NCBI GenBank assembly: GCA_964563495.1
Contig: CAZLYK010000021.1
Location: 1-54,373, forward strand
Direction: 5' to 3'
DNA from: CAZLYK01 sp964563495
GTDB lineage: Bacteria; Acidobacteriota; Blastocatellia; RBC074
Length of the DNA stretch: 54,373 bases
Positions 46,362-54,373 of the stretch are shown piece after piece. The notes under the pieces were generated by a model. The model did no database searches. It saw only the letters and a program-made list of their open reading frames with translations, and was not told the DNA's origin. The first letter of the stretch is position 1. Each line of letters opens with the position of its first letter. A program made the position numbers and the translations under genes.

Positions 46362-49300
46362 ATGGTTTCCCTGAAAAGCGCCGAGGACGCCTTCTGCCAA
46401 GGCAATTACAGAAGCGCCATCGACATGATCAAACAGGTGCCTTTTTCACAGGTGTCGCCCACGATGGTGCTGATTTACCTGGATTGCCAAAAGCGGTTGG
46501 ACCACGATGACGAGGTTAGACGGGTCGAGAGTCTTTACCTTCAACGCTTCGGGGCAGATCCGGGATTGAGTCGTCTTCCTGGAATTGCTTTGAGAGGAGA
46601 ATCGCCGGACGAGGCTCTGCAATCAACGAACAACCAAGATGAGCGCTGCCGGATCCACTTCTGGGTGGGAAGGCACAAGGAGGGATTGGGCGAGTCTGCG
46701 TATGAGGATTATCTGGCGGCAGTTCTATCGGCGAGCACGGCAAATGAGCACCGTCTGGCGCAAGTCCGGTTGGGTGTCCCGGAGAACGAGAGCCGGGAGG
46801 CGGCCGGTCAGACGGTCTTGAAATGCCTGAGCGCGCGCCGGTACGATGACTGTGTTCTCAACGGATTGGATTGGCTGCGGGCCGGGCTCGCCTACGATCC
46901 TGTTGTCCAGGCGACGATTGTCAGTCTTGAAAGGCTGGGCTGCAGCGACCGGGCCGCACAATTGGGACAACGGTGCCTGAGTACCGACCCTGACCCTCTG
47001 GAAACCGCGCTGCTTCGGCTCACCTTGGGGCAGATAAAGCTTGCGCCTGTGCTGGAACTGGCTACGACCCCGACCGACCAATGCCGCGCCTTATGCTACT
47101 GGGGCTTGCGGCTGGCGACGTTGAATCAGACAGACGAAGCCATCAAGATCCTCAGTCAAGCCGCTGCAACCAGGGCGGATTGCACGGAGCTACAGATAGC
47201 CAGGGCCGAACTGGCGCAGGTAAAGGGAATGTCGGCACCCGAAGACCGGCGTCAGGTGCATCCGCGATGGGAGCAGCTGAGGATTTTTGTATCATCGACT
47301 TTCCTTGACATGCACGCAGAACGGGAGCTTCTGGTGCGGGAAGTATTCCCGAATTTGCGCCGCATCTGCGCACAGCGCCGGGTTTTTCTGCGCGAAGTAG
47401 ACCTGCGTTGGGGAGTAACATCGGAAGAAGATGTGTTTGACCGTTGCCGCCGCGAGATTGAAGCTTCCGACATTGTCCTCTGCCTTCTCGGCGAGCGCTA
47501 TGGATGGGTTGGTCTAAATGATGCCGGAGAATCGATCACATCCAGGGAAATCGACTTGAGTCTCTCGCTGGCTTCTCTGAAAGGATCCGGGCCGGCATGC
47601 TTCTTTTATTTTAGAGATCCAGAACTGACGGCTTCCGTCCCGCAAGAATGGCAGAGCGAATATCTTGAGCAGGACCCCTGGCGTCGCGAGCAGCAGGCTG
47701 CCCTCAAAACGCGGATCCAGGCTGCACTGCACCAGAGAGACCAGGCGCCCCGCGTCTACGGAACGCCTGCCCGCTGGGATACCTCATATTGCCCGCCCTG
47801 GGACCCCCAAACCAGAGGAGCCTTCGTCGACCTGGAAGACTTTGGACGACGGGTGACTTCCGATTTGGAGTCTGTGATCGACGCCCGTTTCCCCTTATCG
47901 GAGCGCGGGCTCCATTCATCGAGCGCCTCATCATCCGTTGAAGACGAGGCGCTCGATGAAGCCATGGATCAGACTTTACACCGGCACACACACGAAAAGC
48001 TGTTTATCGGCCGGCGCCAATTACTGGATCAACTTGAGGCTTTCGGCCTGGAGGGGTATGGAAAACACGAGGTTGCCGTGCTTCAAGGCCCGCCCGGTGC
48101 GGGTAAATCGGCGGTTATGGCAAAGCTCGTCGAAAGGCTCAACTCTTTGCCCGAGGTAACGGTCCTCTGGCATTTTATCGGAGCCGCGCCAGGATCGGCG
48201 AGCCCGGCGGTGATCCTCATGAGGCTTTGTCGATTGCTGGGCGTGGTTCAGGAGCGCATCCAATCTACCAAGCGTGACATCCGGCTCTTGAAGCAGTTGC
48301 TTGAAGAAGCCCTCGAGTCGCAGCCTTCGAGTCATCGGGTTATTTTGCTGATCGATGGTTTGGATCAGCTATCCTACACCGACTCTCGTGATTTGCGGTG
48401 GCTGTTCTTTCACCTGCCTTCTCACTGCCGGCTGATCGCCAGTTTGATTCACAGTGTAACTCCCGAAACTACCAGGTCGACCGGCGAATGGGCGTACGAA
48501 TCATTTAAGAAGCTTGGTGTTCCGTTTGAACAGATGGCTGTCGAGCCATTAACTTTTACCGAGCGGAGGAGCCTGATCCGTTCATACCTGGATGCTTTTG
48601 GTAAGCATCTGAGCGACGAGAGCGAGTTGTCTCTGGCTCGCAAGGCCGAGTCGGCGACCCCTCTCTACCTTTTGGTTGGACTGGACGAATTACGGACGTT
48701 CGGCGGTCCCCAGGCGCATCTACGAGTAGCGGAAGAAATCGACGCCTTCCCGTCTTCGACCGAGGCGATGTTTGATAAGGTTTTGGAACGACTCGAGAAC
48801 CAGAACCGTCAATGGCCGGAGGTGGTCCGTGTCACCCTGGGCTCGATCCTGCTCAGCCGGTCAAGGCAAGGGATGACCGAGTGGGAGCTCAACCGGATCG
48901 CCGAACGAGTAAGTGGATCAGGCAATCAGGGAACCTTTTCGCGGGTGCTGACCGCTATTCGCACCTACCTGGCAGAGTATGTCGACAGTCGCGGCTCCGT
49001 ACTTTGGACTTTCTTTCATGATCAGCTCGCAGAGGCAGTCAGGCGCCGGTACCGGCTGAACACAATCGAGCAGCAACAACGGCTGCATTCGGAAATCGCC
49101 GGGAGCTTCGATAGTATCGCGAACCCATTCCGTCCTTCGGCTTTCGAATCGACGGGAAGCGACGCGCGCTGGCAGGGAGGAGAGAAAGATTCGGACCAGT
49201 TGCATCGCCCACTGACGGAGATCGTATTCCACATGGTGCGCGCCGGCACCCTGTGGAAACAGACGGCAGATGTGCTTTGTGACATTCAGTTCATCGCCGC

Positions 49301-52300
49301 ACGGTGTCGCGGAGGGTTAGCCAATAATCTGGTCGCCGACTATGAAGACGCGTTGGCTAAATGGCCCGGATTCCAGCGGTATCGCCCGTTCGGCAGACCC
49401 GCACACACACCAACCTGGCTGCGGGAGTGTACGCATGCGGTTTTGGAGGGGGAACCTGACCCTCATCCGACCATGGGCGCCGGCCCTCTCCTTCGCAAGC
49501 TTCGTCGGAAAACTGAGCCTGTCACTGAATTATTGGTCTTGAATCTGGAAACCGGCCTTCTGACGAAGACACTCCCCGGCCACTACTGGGATGTACTTTG
49601 TATAACCGGCACTCCCGGAGGCAGCGTGATAGTTACCGGAAGTGCAGATACAACTGCGCGCGTCTGGTCGGCTGCTACCGGACAATGTACCGGGGTGCTC
49701 CAAGGCCATACCAAGGCAGTCCTGGATGTGGCAATCACGGCGGATGGGCGATTCTGCATGACTGCAGGTGCAGATGGGAAATTGCTGTTGTGGGATCTCC
49801 CTGCCACCCGGCTACTCGGGCGATTGCCTCGCCAAGGCTACGGCGGGGTGTCCGGAGTCTCGATGACATGGGATGGATCGCACGCGTTTGTGGACAGTTT
49901 CGGATCGCTGGAAATATGGGACGTCGCCAGCGCAATTCCCATTCATAACCTAAAAATAGCCTCTCCCTTGCTGGTCACACCCGACGGCCGAATGGCATTT
50001 TCAGCATCGGGAAAGAAGCTGACGGTCCAGTCCCTGTCGCAGCCGTATCCGGGTTACCGGATCGATCGCGAGGACTCGCCTGAGTTCCGCGTCCTTGCCT
50101 GCACGCCGGAAGGGCGGTTGCTGCTGACTGGAGGCGATGACTCTTCAATCTGGTTATGGGACGTCCACAGTGGAGATGTTATCCAAAAGGTCGAGGGTCG
50201 TTCAGCACCGATTCGGGCGCTCGCTCTGACGGCGGACGGCGGCAGAGCGGTTTGTCTGTCTGCCGACGGTTGGGCCCGCGTTTGGGACCTTCGCCGTCGA
50301 CAATGTATCCTCGATATCCACGCTTGCGGCGGAACGCCCACCCAGGCATTTCTGACTGCTGACGGAGAAACACTGATCGTAGCTGGTCAAGCAGATGAGT
50401 TGCGAAGAGTAAAACAGGCCGGGCTACGGAACGGTCAGAAGATTTTCGCGAAACCGTACGATGAGGGGGTGCCTCCACGCAGAAGAGCGAAGCCGGCTAT
50501 TCGGTTAGGGGACCCGGCGTCAGTTGAAAGCGCAACTCATCGTCTAGAGGCCTTCGCACATTTTGTGGCCCAAAACGAACCAATTCTCTCACAACCTGGG
50601 ACAGACGTAATCGCAGTTGCCTACAACTATGCCGAAAATGGACCGGTTGCAGAAGCAACGGAGTTGGAGGCATCCCAACTAACCAGACCTTGGATTGCAA
50701 TGGAAGACCGGCCTCTCGCGGCGCCGGATAAGCCGGCTTTGCTCGCTGCAATCCCGGTTCCACGGTCTTCTTACCATACCGACAAACTGGTGCTCTCCGA
50801 GGATGGAACCAAGGCATTAATCACCGGCGATGAAAATTTAACCTTGTTGCTCTATGACCTCGAACACAAGAGCCTTATTCATGCCCTTTCCGGTCATAGT
50901 GAAGAAATTCGCTCGCTGGCGATGACGCCGGATGCCCGCCTTGGGTTCTCCGCCGCAGGCGATGGAACACTCCGAGTTTGGGACTTGTCCACTGGTGTCT
51001 GCCTGCGCGTGATTCCTTCTGTGGCAAGCAGTGTGGCAATCACCGATGACGGCAGGATAGGTTTTTCAGGCGGCAGAGGCGCCGGGGTCAGCGTCTGGGC
51101 GCTTGACGATGGAGCTTTGATCCGCAAGCTTTCCGGCATCCCCGAATCGGAGCAGGACCCTGAGTTCGTGGCAAGCCCGGATGGAAAGGTCCTGGTCATG
51201 CGCAATAGCGACGTCTGTCAATATGTCTTCGATGTAACAACCGGTCGAATTCTCAGGCATCATTTTGGCGATAAGAAGTTTATCGACATGCACCCAGGCG
51301 GTATTTCGCGCGATGGGCGCATTGTTCAAAGCTATGGCGGCAACCCGGCATGTTTATCGTGGTGGAACACCGAGACGGGCGCCGTTTATGCAGAAGTTCT
51401 CTTAGATAAGGCTTCTTTTCGATCCGCCAGTCCCGATGGGACGTGGACGCTGACGACCAACAATCTGCTGGCGATGTCTGAGGACGAGAAAGAGATCGAG
51501 GTTACAGCCCGCCATGGGCCTGACGAAGTGAAACGGCTACCGCTGGGCGAATGGACGCCCCGCCCTGCCGCAATTTCTCCCAGCGGAGATACTGCGGTGA
51601 TTCTTGCCGAGCCCAAAGGCCACCGGACGGCTAAAGGATCGAAGGCGCTCCTGGTCTGGGATCTGGCCGGAGAGGTCAGTCCCACCACCTCCGGCGAGGC
51701 GATCCCGACAAAAGGATCGGCTGTCTCCCCGGACTTTCGCCTGTGGGCGCAAATCACCGGCAAAAACTTTTTCTACATACGCAGCACCACGACGGGAGGG
51801 TGGCTACGATCTATGGGTGCGGCAGGGACAGAGGCAAGTGAAATCGGACACACCAAGAGTGTGGAATGTCTCGATTTCAGCCCTGATGGGAGACTTGTCG
51901 CATGCGGCGCCCACGATGAAACCCTGACGGTTTGGGAGATTGAAAGCGGGCAGTGCCGATGGCGCTCGACAGAGTCTGATGAATGGAATGACGATTCGAC
52001 ACACACGGGAGAAATCATGGCAGTGCGGTTTACTCCCGATGGGAGACATGTCGTCTCAGCATCCAAGGACCACACCGCTCGCATCTGGGATGCGGCGACA
52101 GGCGTCCTTGTTGGAATGCTCGGAAAACCTCACAATCTTGTCCCGGCAGCCGGGCATACGGGCGTGATCTTCGACCTGGCAATTGAGCCCCGTGGACGCC
52201 TCGCAGTTACTGCAGGCATGGACCAGCGCGTTCTGGTTTGGAACCTGGCCAACTGCCGGGCGGTTGCCGCATTACAACTGGAACCGGCCAGGGGCGACCT

Positions 52301-52865
52301 ATCGGTAGCTTATGCGGTCAAGATTACATCGGATGGCCGTTACGTGCTGGCGGGTACAAGCGGGAACGAATTACTGCTTTGGGACTTGAGGCGGGGCACA
52401 TTCCTGACTCGGCTGCCGGTTAAGGATGAAGTATTCGGGATCACCCCGATCCATCCAACTGGTGCGTTTTCCTGGACAAACAAGCTAGGCATAGGGCGAA
52501 GGGCGCGGCTGGTGGGAATCAACAGCGGTCCGATGCGGGTCACCGCCGTTGTGCGGTGGCACCCTGATCTGAACAACCCCTCGCCTGAATTGAATGAACC
52601 GGCCTTTAGAAAAAGCGAGGCGATGCCCGGCCGATATGACCAGGACCCCACTGTTGCCTGCCCTTCCTGTTATCAGCTGAGCGAGATTTCCGCGGCCGGG
52701 ACGGACGCCATATTCAGGATTCGAGTGGGTGCAGGCTCACCCGGTGAGTCGCCCTGCCGGAGCTTGCCCGCAGAGGCATGGGACGAGCCTTCCTTGAGAA
52801 TGAAATGTTCGCATTGCGAACGGGAACTATTACTCAACCCTTTTGTGGTCGATGCCCGCGTCTAA
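46362..52865 (+). CDS. Giant DUF4062-NACHT-WD40 protein with helical-repeat N-terminus and zinc-ribbon tail
   Basis: About 2167 aa (2172 from the GTG at 46347; residue numbers here count from that). Domains in order: two helical units like those of the preceding gene (1-295); DUF4062 (about 311-520: RIFVSSTFLDMHAERELLVREVFPNLRR, VDLRWGV, LGERYGW, EIDLSLS); a NACHT/STAND NTPase (about 553-900) with Walker A GPPGAGKS near 581-588 and Walker B VILLIDGLDQ at 665-674; a first WD40-type propeller (about 1075-1360); a linker with the module shared with the first protein (about 1398-1468); a second propeller (about 1474-2045); and a zinc ribbon (CPSC near 2104, CSHC near 2152) ending LNPFVVDARV. DUF4062-NACHT-WD40 is the layout of eukaryotic NWD1/NPHP3-like proteins. 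ATG 46362 is 5 bp after the preceding stop; GTG 46347 would overlap it by 10 bp. Probably a large switch that binds a ligand through its propellers. Confidence 0.88.
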   Translation: MVSLKSAEDAFCQGNYRSAIDMIKQVPFSQVSPTMVLIYLDCQKRLDHDDEVRRVESLYLQRFGADPGLSRLPGIALRGESPDEALQSTNNQDERCRIHFWVGRHKEGLGESAYEDYLAAVLSASTANEHRLAQVRLGVPENESREAAGQTVLKCLSARRYDDCVLNGLDWLRAGLAYDPVVQATIVSLERLGCSDRAAQLGQRCLSTDPDPLETALLRLTLGQIKLAPVLELATTPTDQCRALCYWGLRLATLNQTDEAIKILSQAAATRADCTELQIARAELAQVKGMSAPEDRRQVHPRWEQLRIFVSSTFLDMHAERELLVREVFPNLRRICAQRRVFLREVDLRWGVTSEEDVFDRCRREIEASDIVLCLLGERYGWVGLNDAGESITSREIDLSLSLASLKGSGPACFFYFRDPELTASVPQEWQSEYLEQDPWRREQQAALKTRIQAALHQRDQAPRVYGTPARWDTSYCPPWDPQTRGAFVDLEDFGRRVTSDLESVIDARFPLSERGLHSSSASSSVEDEALDEAMDQTLHRHTHEKLFIGRRQLLDQLEAFGLEGYGKHEVAVLQGPPGAGKSAVMAKLVERLNSLPEVTVLWHFIGAAPGSASPAVILMRLCRLLGVVQERIQSTKRDIRLLKQLLEEALESQPSSHRVILLIDGLDQLSYTDSRDLRWLFFHLPSHCRLIASLIHSVTPETTRSTGEWAYESFKKLGVPFEQMAVEPLTFTERRSLIRSYLDAFGKHLSDESELSLARKAESATPLYLLVGLDELRTFGGPQAHLRVAEEIDAFPSSTEAMFDKVLERLENQNRQWPEVVRVTLGSILLSRSRQGMTEWELNRIAERVSGSGNQGTFSRVLTAIRTYLAEYVDSRGSVLWTFFHDQLAEAVRRRYRLNTIEQQQRLHSEIAGSFDSIANPFRPSAFESTGSDARWQGGEKDSDQLHRPLTEIVFHMVRAGTLWKQTADVLCDIQFIAARCRGGLANNLVADYEDALAKWPGFQRYRPFGRPAHTPTWLRECTHAVLEGEPDPHPTMGAGPLLRKLRRKTEPVTELLVLNLETGLLTKTLPGHYWDVLCITGTPGGSVIVTGSADTTARVWSAATGQCTGVLQGHTKAVLDVAITADGRFCMTAGADGKLLLWDLPATRLLGRLPRQGYGGVSGVSMTWDGSHAFVDSFGSLEIWDVASAIPIHNLKIASPLLVTPDGRMAFSASGKKLTVQSLSQPYPGYRIDREDSPEFRVLACTPEGRLLLTGGDDSSIWLWDVHSGDVIQKVEGRSAPIRALALTADGGRAVCLSADGWARVWDLRRRQCILDIHACGGTPTQAFLTADGETLIVAGQADELRRVKQAGLRNGQKIFAKPYDEGVPPRRRAKPAIRLGDPASVESATHRLEAFAHFVAQNEPILSQPGTDVIAVAYNYAENGPVAEATELEASQLTRPWIAMEDRPLAAPDKPALLAAIPVPRSSYHTDKLVLSEDGTKALITGDENLTLLLYDLEHKSLIHALSGHSEEIRSLAMTPDARLGFSAAGDGTLRVWDLSTGVCLRVIPSVASSVAITDDGRIGFSGGRGAGVSVWALDDGALIRKLSGIPESEQDPEFVASPDGKVLVMRNSDVCQYVFDVTTGRILRHHFGDKKFIDMHPGGISRDGRIVQSYGGNPACLSWWNTETGAVYAEVLLDKASFRSASPDGTWTLTTNNLLAMSEDEKEIEVTARHGPDEVKRLPLGEWTPRPAAISPSGDTAVILAEPKGHRTAKGSKALLVWDLAGEVSPTTSGEAIPTKGSAVSPDFRLWAQITGKNFFYIRSTTTGGWLRSMGAAGTEASEIGHTKSVECLDFSPDGRLVACGAHDETLTVWEIESGQCRWRSTESDEWNDDSTHTGEIMAVRFTPDGRHVVSASKDHTARIWDAATGVLVGMLGKPHNLVPAAGHTGVIFDLAIEPRGRLAVTAGMDQRVLVWNLANCRAVAALQLEPARGDLSVAYAVKITSDGRYVLAGTSGNELLLWDLRRGTFLTRLPVKDEVFGITPIHPTGAFSWTNKLGIGRRARLVGINSGPMRVTAVVRWHPDLNNPSPELNEPAFRKSEAMPGRYDQDPTVACPSCYQLSEISAAGTDAIFRIRVGAGSPGESPCRSLPAEAWDEPSLRMKCSHCERELLLNPFVVDARV

Positions 52866-52892
52866 GCGCTGAGATCATTTGAATGAGAAGAA

Positions 52893-52997
52893 AATAGACA
52901 GGATCAACAGGATTTTCACAGGATTAAACAGGATTCAAAGACAAGGCAGAACAAAATCCTGTTTAATCCTGTGAAAATCCTGTTGATCCTGTCTATT
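52893..52997. repeat. Palindromic intergenic repeat, copy 11 (type A loop)
   Basis: Perfect 43-bp arms (52893-52935 and 52955-52997) around a 19-bp loop that starts CAAAGACAAGGCAG, the same loop as copy 1. It lies between convergent genes. The TAG of its right-hand end (read on the minus strand as AATAGACAGG) is the stop codon of the TonB-like gene. Confidence 0.96.
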
Positions 52998-54339
52998 GCT
53001 GATCGTCTGGTTTACGCGTTCTCATCTCAATTTTGCGTCTCATCAAGTCGGCTTCGTTTTCCTTGACCGTATAGTCGGACGGGATCTGGAAGAGCGAGGC
53101 ATCCGGTTCGCTTCGATTGATATTATCCAATCGATAGACAGTCTCGCCGAAACGCGGATCGCTTTGCCTGGACATGATCAACATCTGCAATTCCTGAGAG
53201 AACCAGCGCTCATTGACGATCTCGAGTGGGCGCTCGTTTCCGATTGCGCCGGCGGGGATGGTTTCGATGGTCCTCGAGCCCTCAGCTTCTATTCCATCGA
53301 TCATCTGCTTGCCGAGCGATTCCTGACGGACATCGCCCTTGAGTCGTTCAATCATCGGAGACTTGGCCCGCAACACCGTCTGGGTGCTTGAAGTAGGATT
53401 GGATTCCGTGTCTTTTTGAAGCACGAAGTTGAAGGTCAGGGTCCCCTGAACTTTTTTGGCTTGCCCTCCGATTTCGGTCGGCTTGAAGACCCACTGCTTG
53501 GCGGCTGCAATCGCCGGGTCACGCAACAATGGATGCCCGCTCACGACCTGGGCGTCAGCCACTTCCCCGGATTCATTGACGGTTATCTGCACCTGGACGG
53601 CGCCCTCTGCGCCGGCGGCCTTGGCAATTGGCGGGTAAGAAGGTTGAACCTTCTTGATGGCCGAACTCTGCAATGCTCCGCCGGGCACCCGCTGTTGCCC
53701 GGCTTGGGCTGAGGCAGTCGGCTCAAATGCGATACGCCGCGGGACCACCATTTTGCGCGCCGTCATCGTATTCGCATCGAGGACATAGTTGGAGCCCGTC
53801 ACCGGATCATTAATAAAGACCAGGCGCGGCTGTTCGGCATTGACATTCAAACCGCCGAAAGCCATGACTCCCTGCTCGCGACGGGTGCGCCCCTCGCTGT
53901 CACGGTATAGACTGGTCGACGATTTACGGACGATCCTGTTTCCATCGCTCAACATCTGAGTGAATTCGGTGACTGACTCGGCCGAGAAAGGAGCGCCTTT
54001 GACGATCTTGCCGTCAAAGCTCATCTCGCTCGAAATAAAACTGAAGGTCTGCCCGGGGCCGCCCTGACTCTGAGCAAACCAGGCGCCGCCAAAATCCTGC
54101 GCCGGAAAACGAAAGAGCGTATCTTCCGGTCCGGAGACGCTGACGTTGAACTTGCCCTGATCGTCTCCCCCGACCACCACGGTGCGGACCGCGGTTTGCC
54201 CGGATTCACTTTTCTGCCCGGCCGGCTGTTGAGTGACTTTTTGCCTCTCCTGAGCGGTGGCGACAATCCCGGTCAATCCGTTGACCAGCAATGATAAGGC
54301 GCAAGCCGCGGAAAATATTTTGCTCCTTTTTGTTCTCAT
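52993..54339 (-). CDS. Exported TonB C-terminal-domain (energy-transducer-like) protein
   Basis: 448 aa with a signal peptide (IFSAACALSLLVNGLTGIVATAQ). Residues about 235-310 are a TonB_C domain: VQPSYPPIAKAAGAEGAVQVQITVNESGEVADAQVVSGHPLLRDPAI...WVFKPTEIGG. The regions before (about 45-200, PEDTLFRFPAQDFGGAWFA) and after (about 325-430, IGNERPLEIVNERWFSQELQMLIMSRQSDPRFGETVYRLDNI) are found together in acidobacterial exported proteins. It lacks the N-terminal TM anchor plus Pro-rich spacer of true TonB, so it may not transduce energy. GGAG precedes ATG 54339. The stop TAG is part of the palindromic repeat. Confidence 0.88.
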   Translation of the reverse strand: MRTKRSKIFSAACALSLLVNGLTGIVATAQERQKVTQQPAGQKSESGQTAVRTVVVGGDDQGKFNVSVSGPEDTLFRFPAQDFGGAWFAQSQGGPGQTFSFISSEMSFDGKIVKGAPFSAESVTEFTQMLSDGNRIVRKSSTSLYRDSEGRTRREQGVMAFGGLNVNAEQPRLVFINDPVTGSNYVLDANTMTARKMVVPRRIAFEPTASAQAGQQRVPGGALQSSAIKKVQPSYPPIAKAAGAEGAVQVQITVNESGEVADAQVVSGHPLLRDPAIAAAKQWVFKPTEIGGQAKKVQGTLTFNFVLQKDTESNPTSSTQTVLRAKSPMIERLKGDVRQESLGKQMIDGIEAEGSRTIETIPAGAIGNERPLEIVNERWFSQELQMLIMSRQSDPRFGETVYRLDNINRSEPDASLFQIPSDYTVKENEADLMRRKIEMRTRKPDDQQ

Positions 54340-54373
54340 ATCAGTCTCCTCAGCAACTACTGAGAGCGCTTGC

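Noticed and set aside
42596..52865. Assignment of the cassette to a named Avs antiphage family
   Set aside because: The first protein has no N-terminal effector and the giant has DUF4062 plus propellers; I could not match the set to a specific described Avs type from sequence alone.

Overview
The window reads as chromosomal DNA of a Gram-negative, moderately GC-rich soil-type bacterium, most likely an acidobacterium. The support is a large Oar-like TonB-dependent receptor with an N-terminal carboxypeptidase-regulatory-like domain, a secreted BNR/VPS10 protein ending in the C-terminal module first catalogued in Solibacter (TIGR03437 type), many periplasmic hydrolases, and an abundant family of palindromic intergenic repeats. 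The class (perhaps Blastocatellia) is an inference. I see no rRNA, tRNA, CRISPR array, transposase, phage or plasmid gene.

Layout. 1-11.1 kb: an SDR protein, the TonB receptor, an IlvD/Edd-type sugar-acid dehydratase, a secreted alpha/beta hydrolase, a DegT-type aminotransferase, a Gfo/Idh/MocA oxidoreductase and a tandem universal stress protein. 11.2-19.4 kb: a secreted GH2-like glycosidase, a BNR/VPS10 protein and ispG. 19.5-25.6 kb, minus strand: a molybdopterin oxidoreductase, a LarA-type protein, an SDR fructuronate reductase and a UxaE-type tagaturonate epimerase, which look like uronate catabolism. 25.8-30.3 kb: a RidA-like protein, a cation/proton antiporter, a PQQ-propeller protein and an M48 metalloprotease. 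30.5-37.7 kb: a CoxS-CoxL-CoxM molybdenum hydroxylase and a CoxG-like protein, with three unassigned membrane or secreted proteins between CoxM and CoxG (zinc ribbons plus coiled coil plus TM; secreted Pro/Thr-rich plus TM; a secreted ASKHA/Ppx-GppA-like protein). 37.7-42.5 kb: an AlaX-type editing protein, an NtrC-type regulator, a serine hydrolase and an EamA permease.

The most unusual region is 42.6-52.9 kb, a compact three-gene cassette: a STAND/NACHT-like NTPase with a WD40-like propeller and zinc ribbon (939 aa), a 302-aa helical-repeat protein, and a protein of about 2170 aa combining helical repeats, DUF4062, a NACHT NTPase, two WD40-type propellers and a zinc ribbon. The three share parts. 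A helical unit of about 140 aa occurs four times across the second and third proteins. A module preceding the propeller and a zinc-ribbon tail ending in LNPFVVD are common to the first and third. I read this as one multi-component signalling or biological-conflict system, possibly undescribed.

A second window-wide pattern is a family of at least ten palindromic repeats beginning AATAGACAGGA, nearly all lying directly on or next to stop codons. In several genes the TAG of the repeat is itself the stop codon, or the repeat encodes the last residues of the protein.
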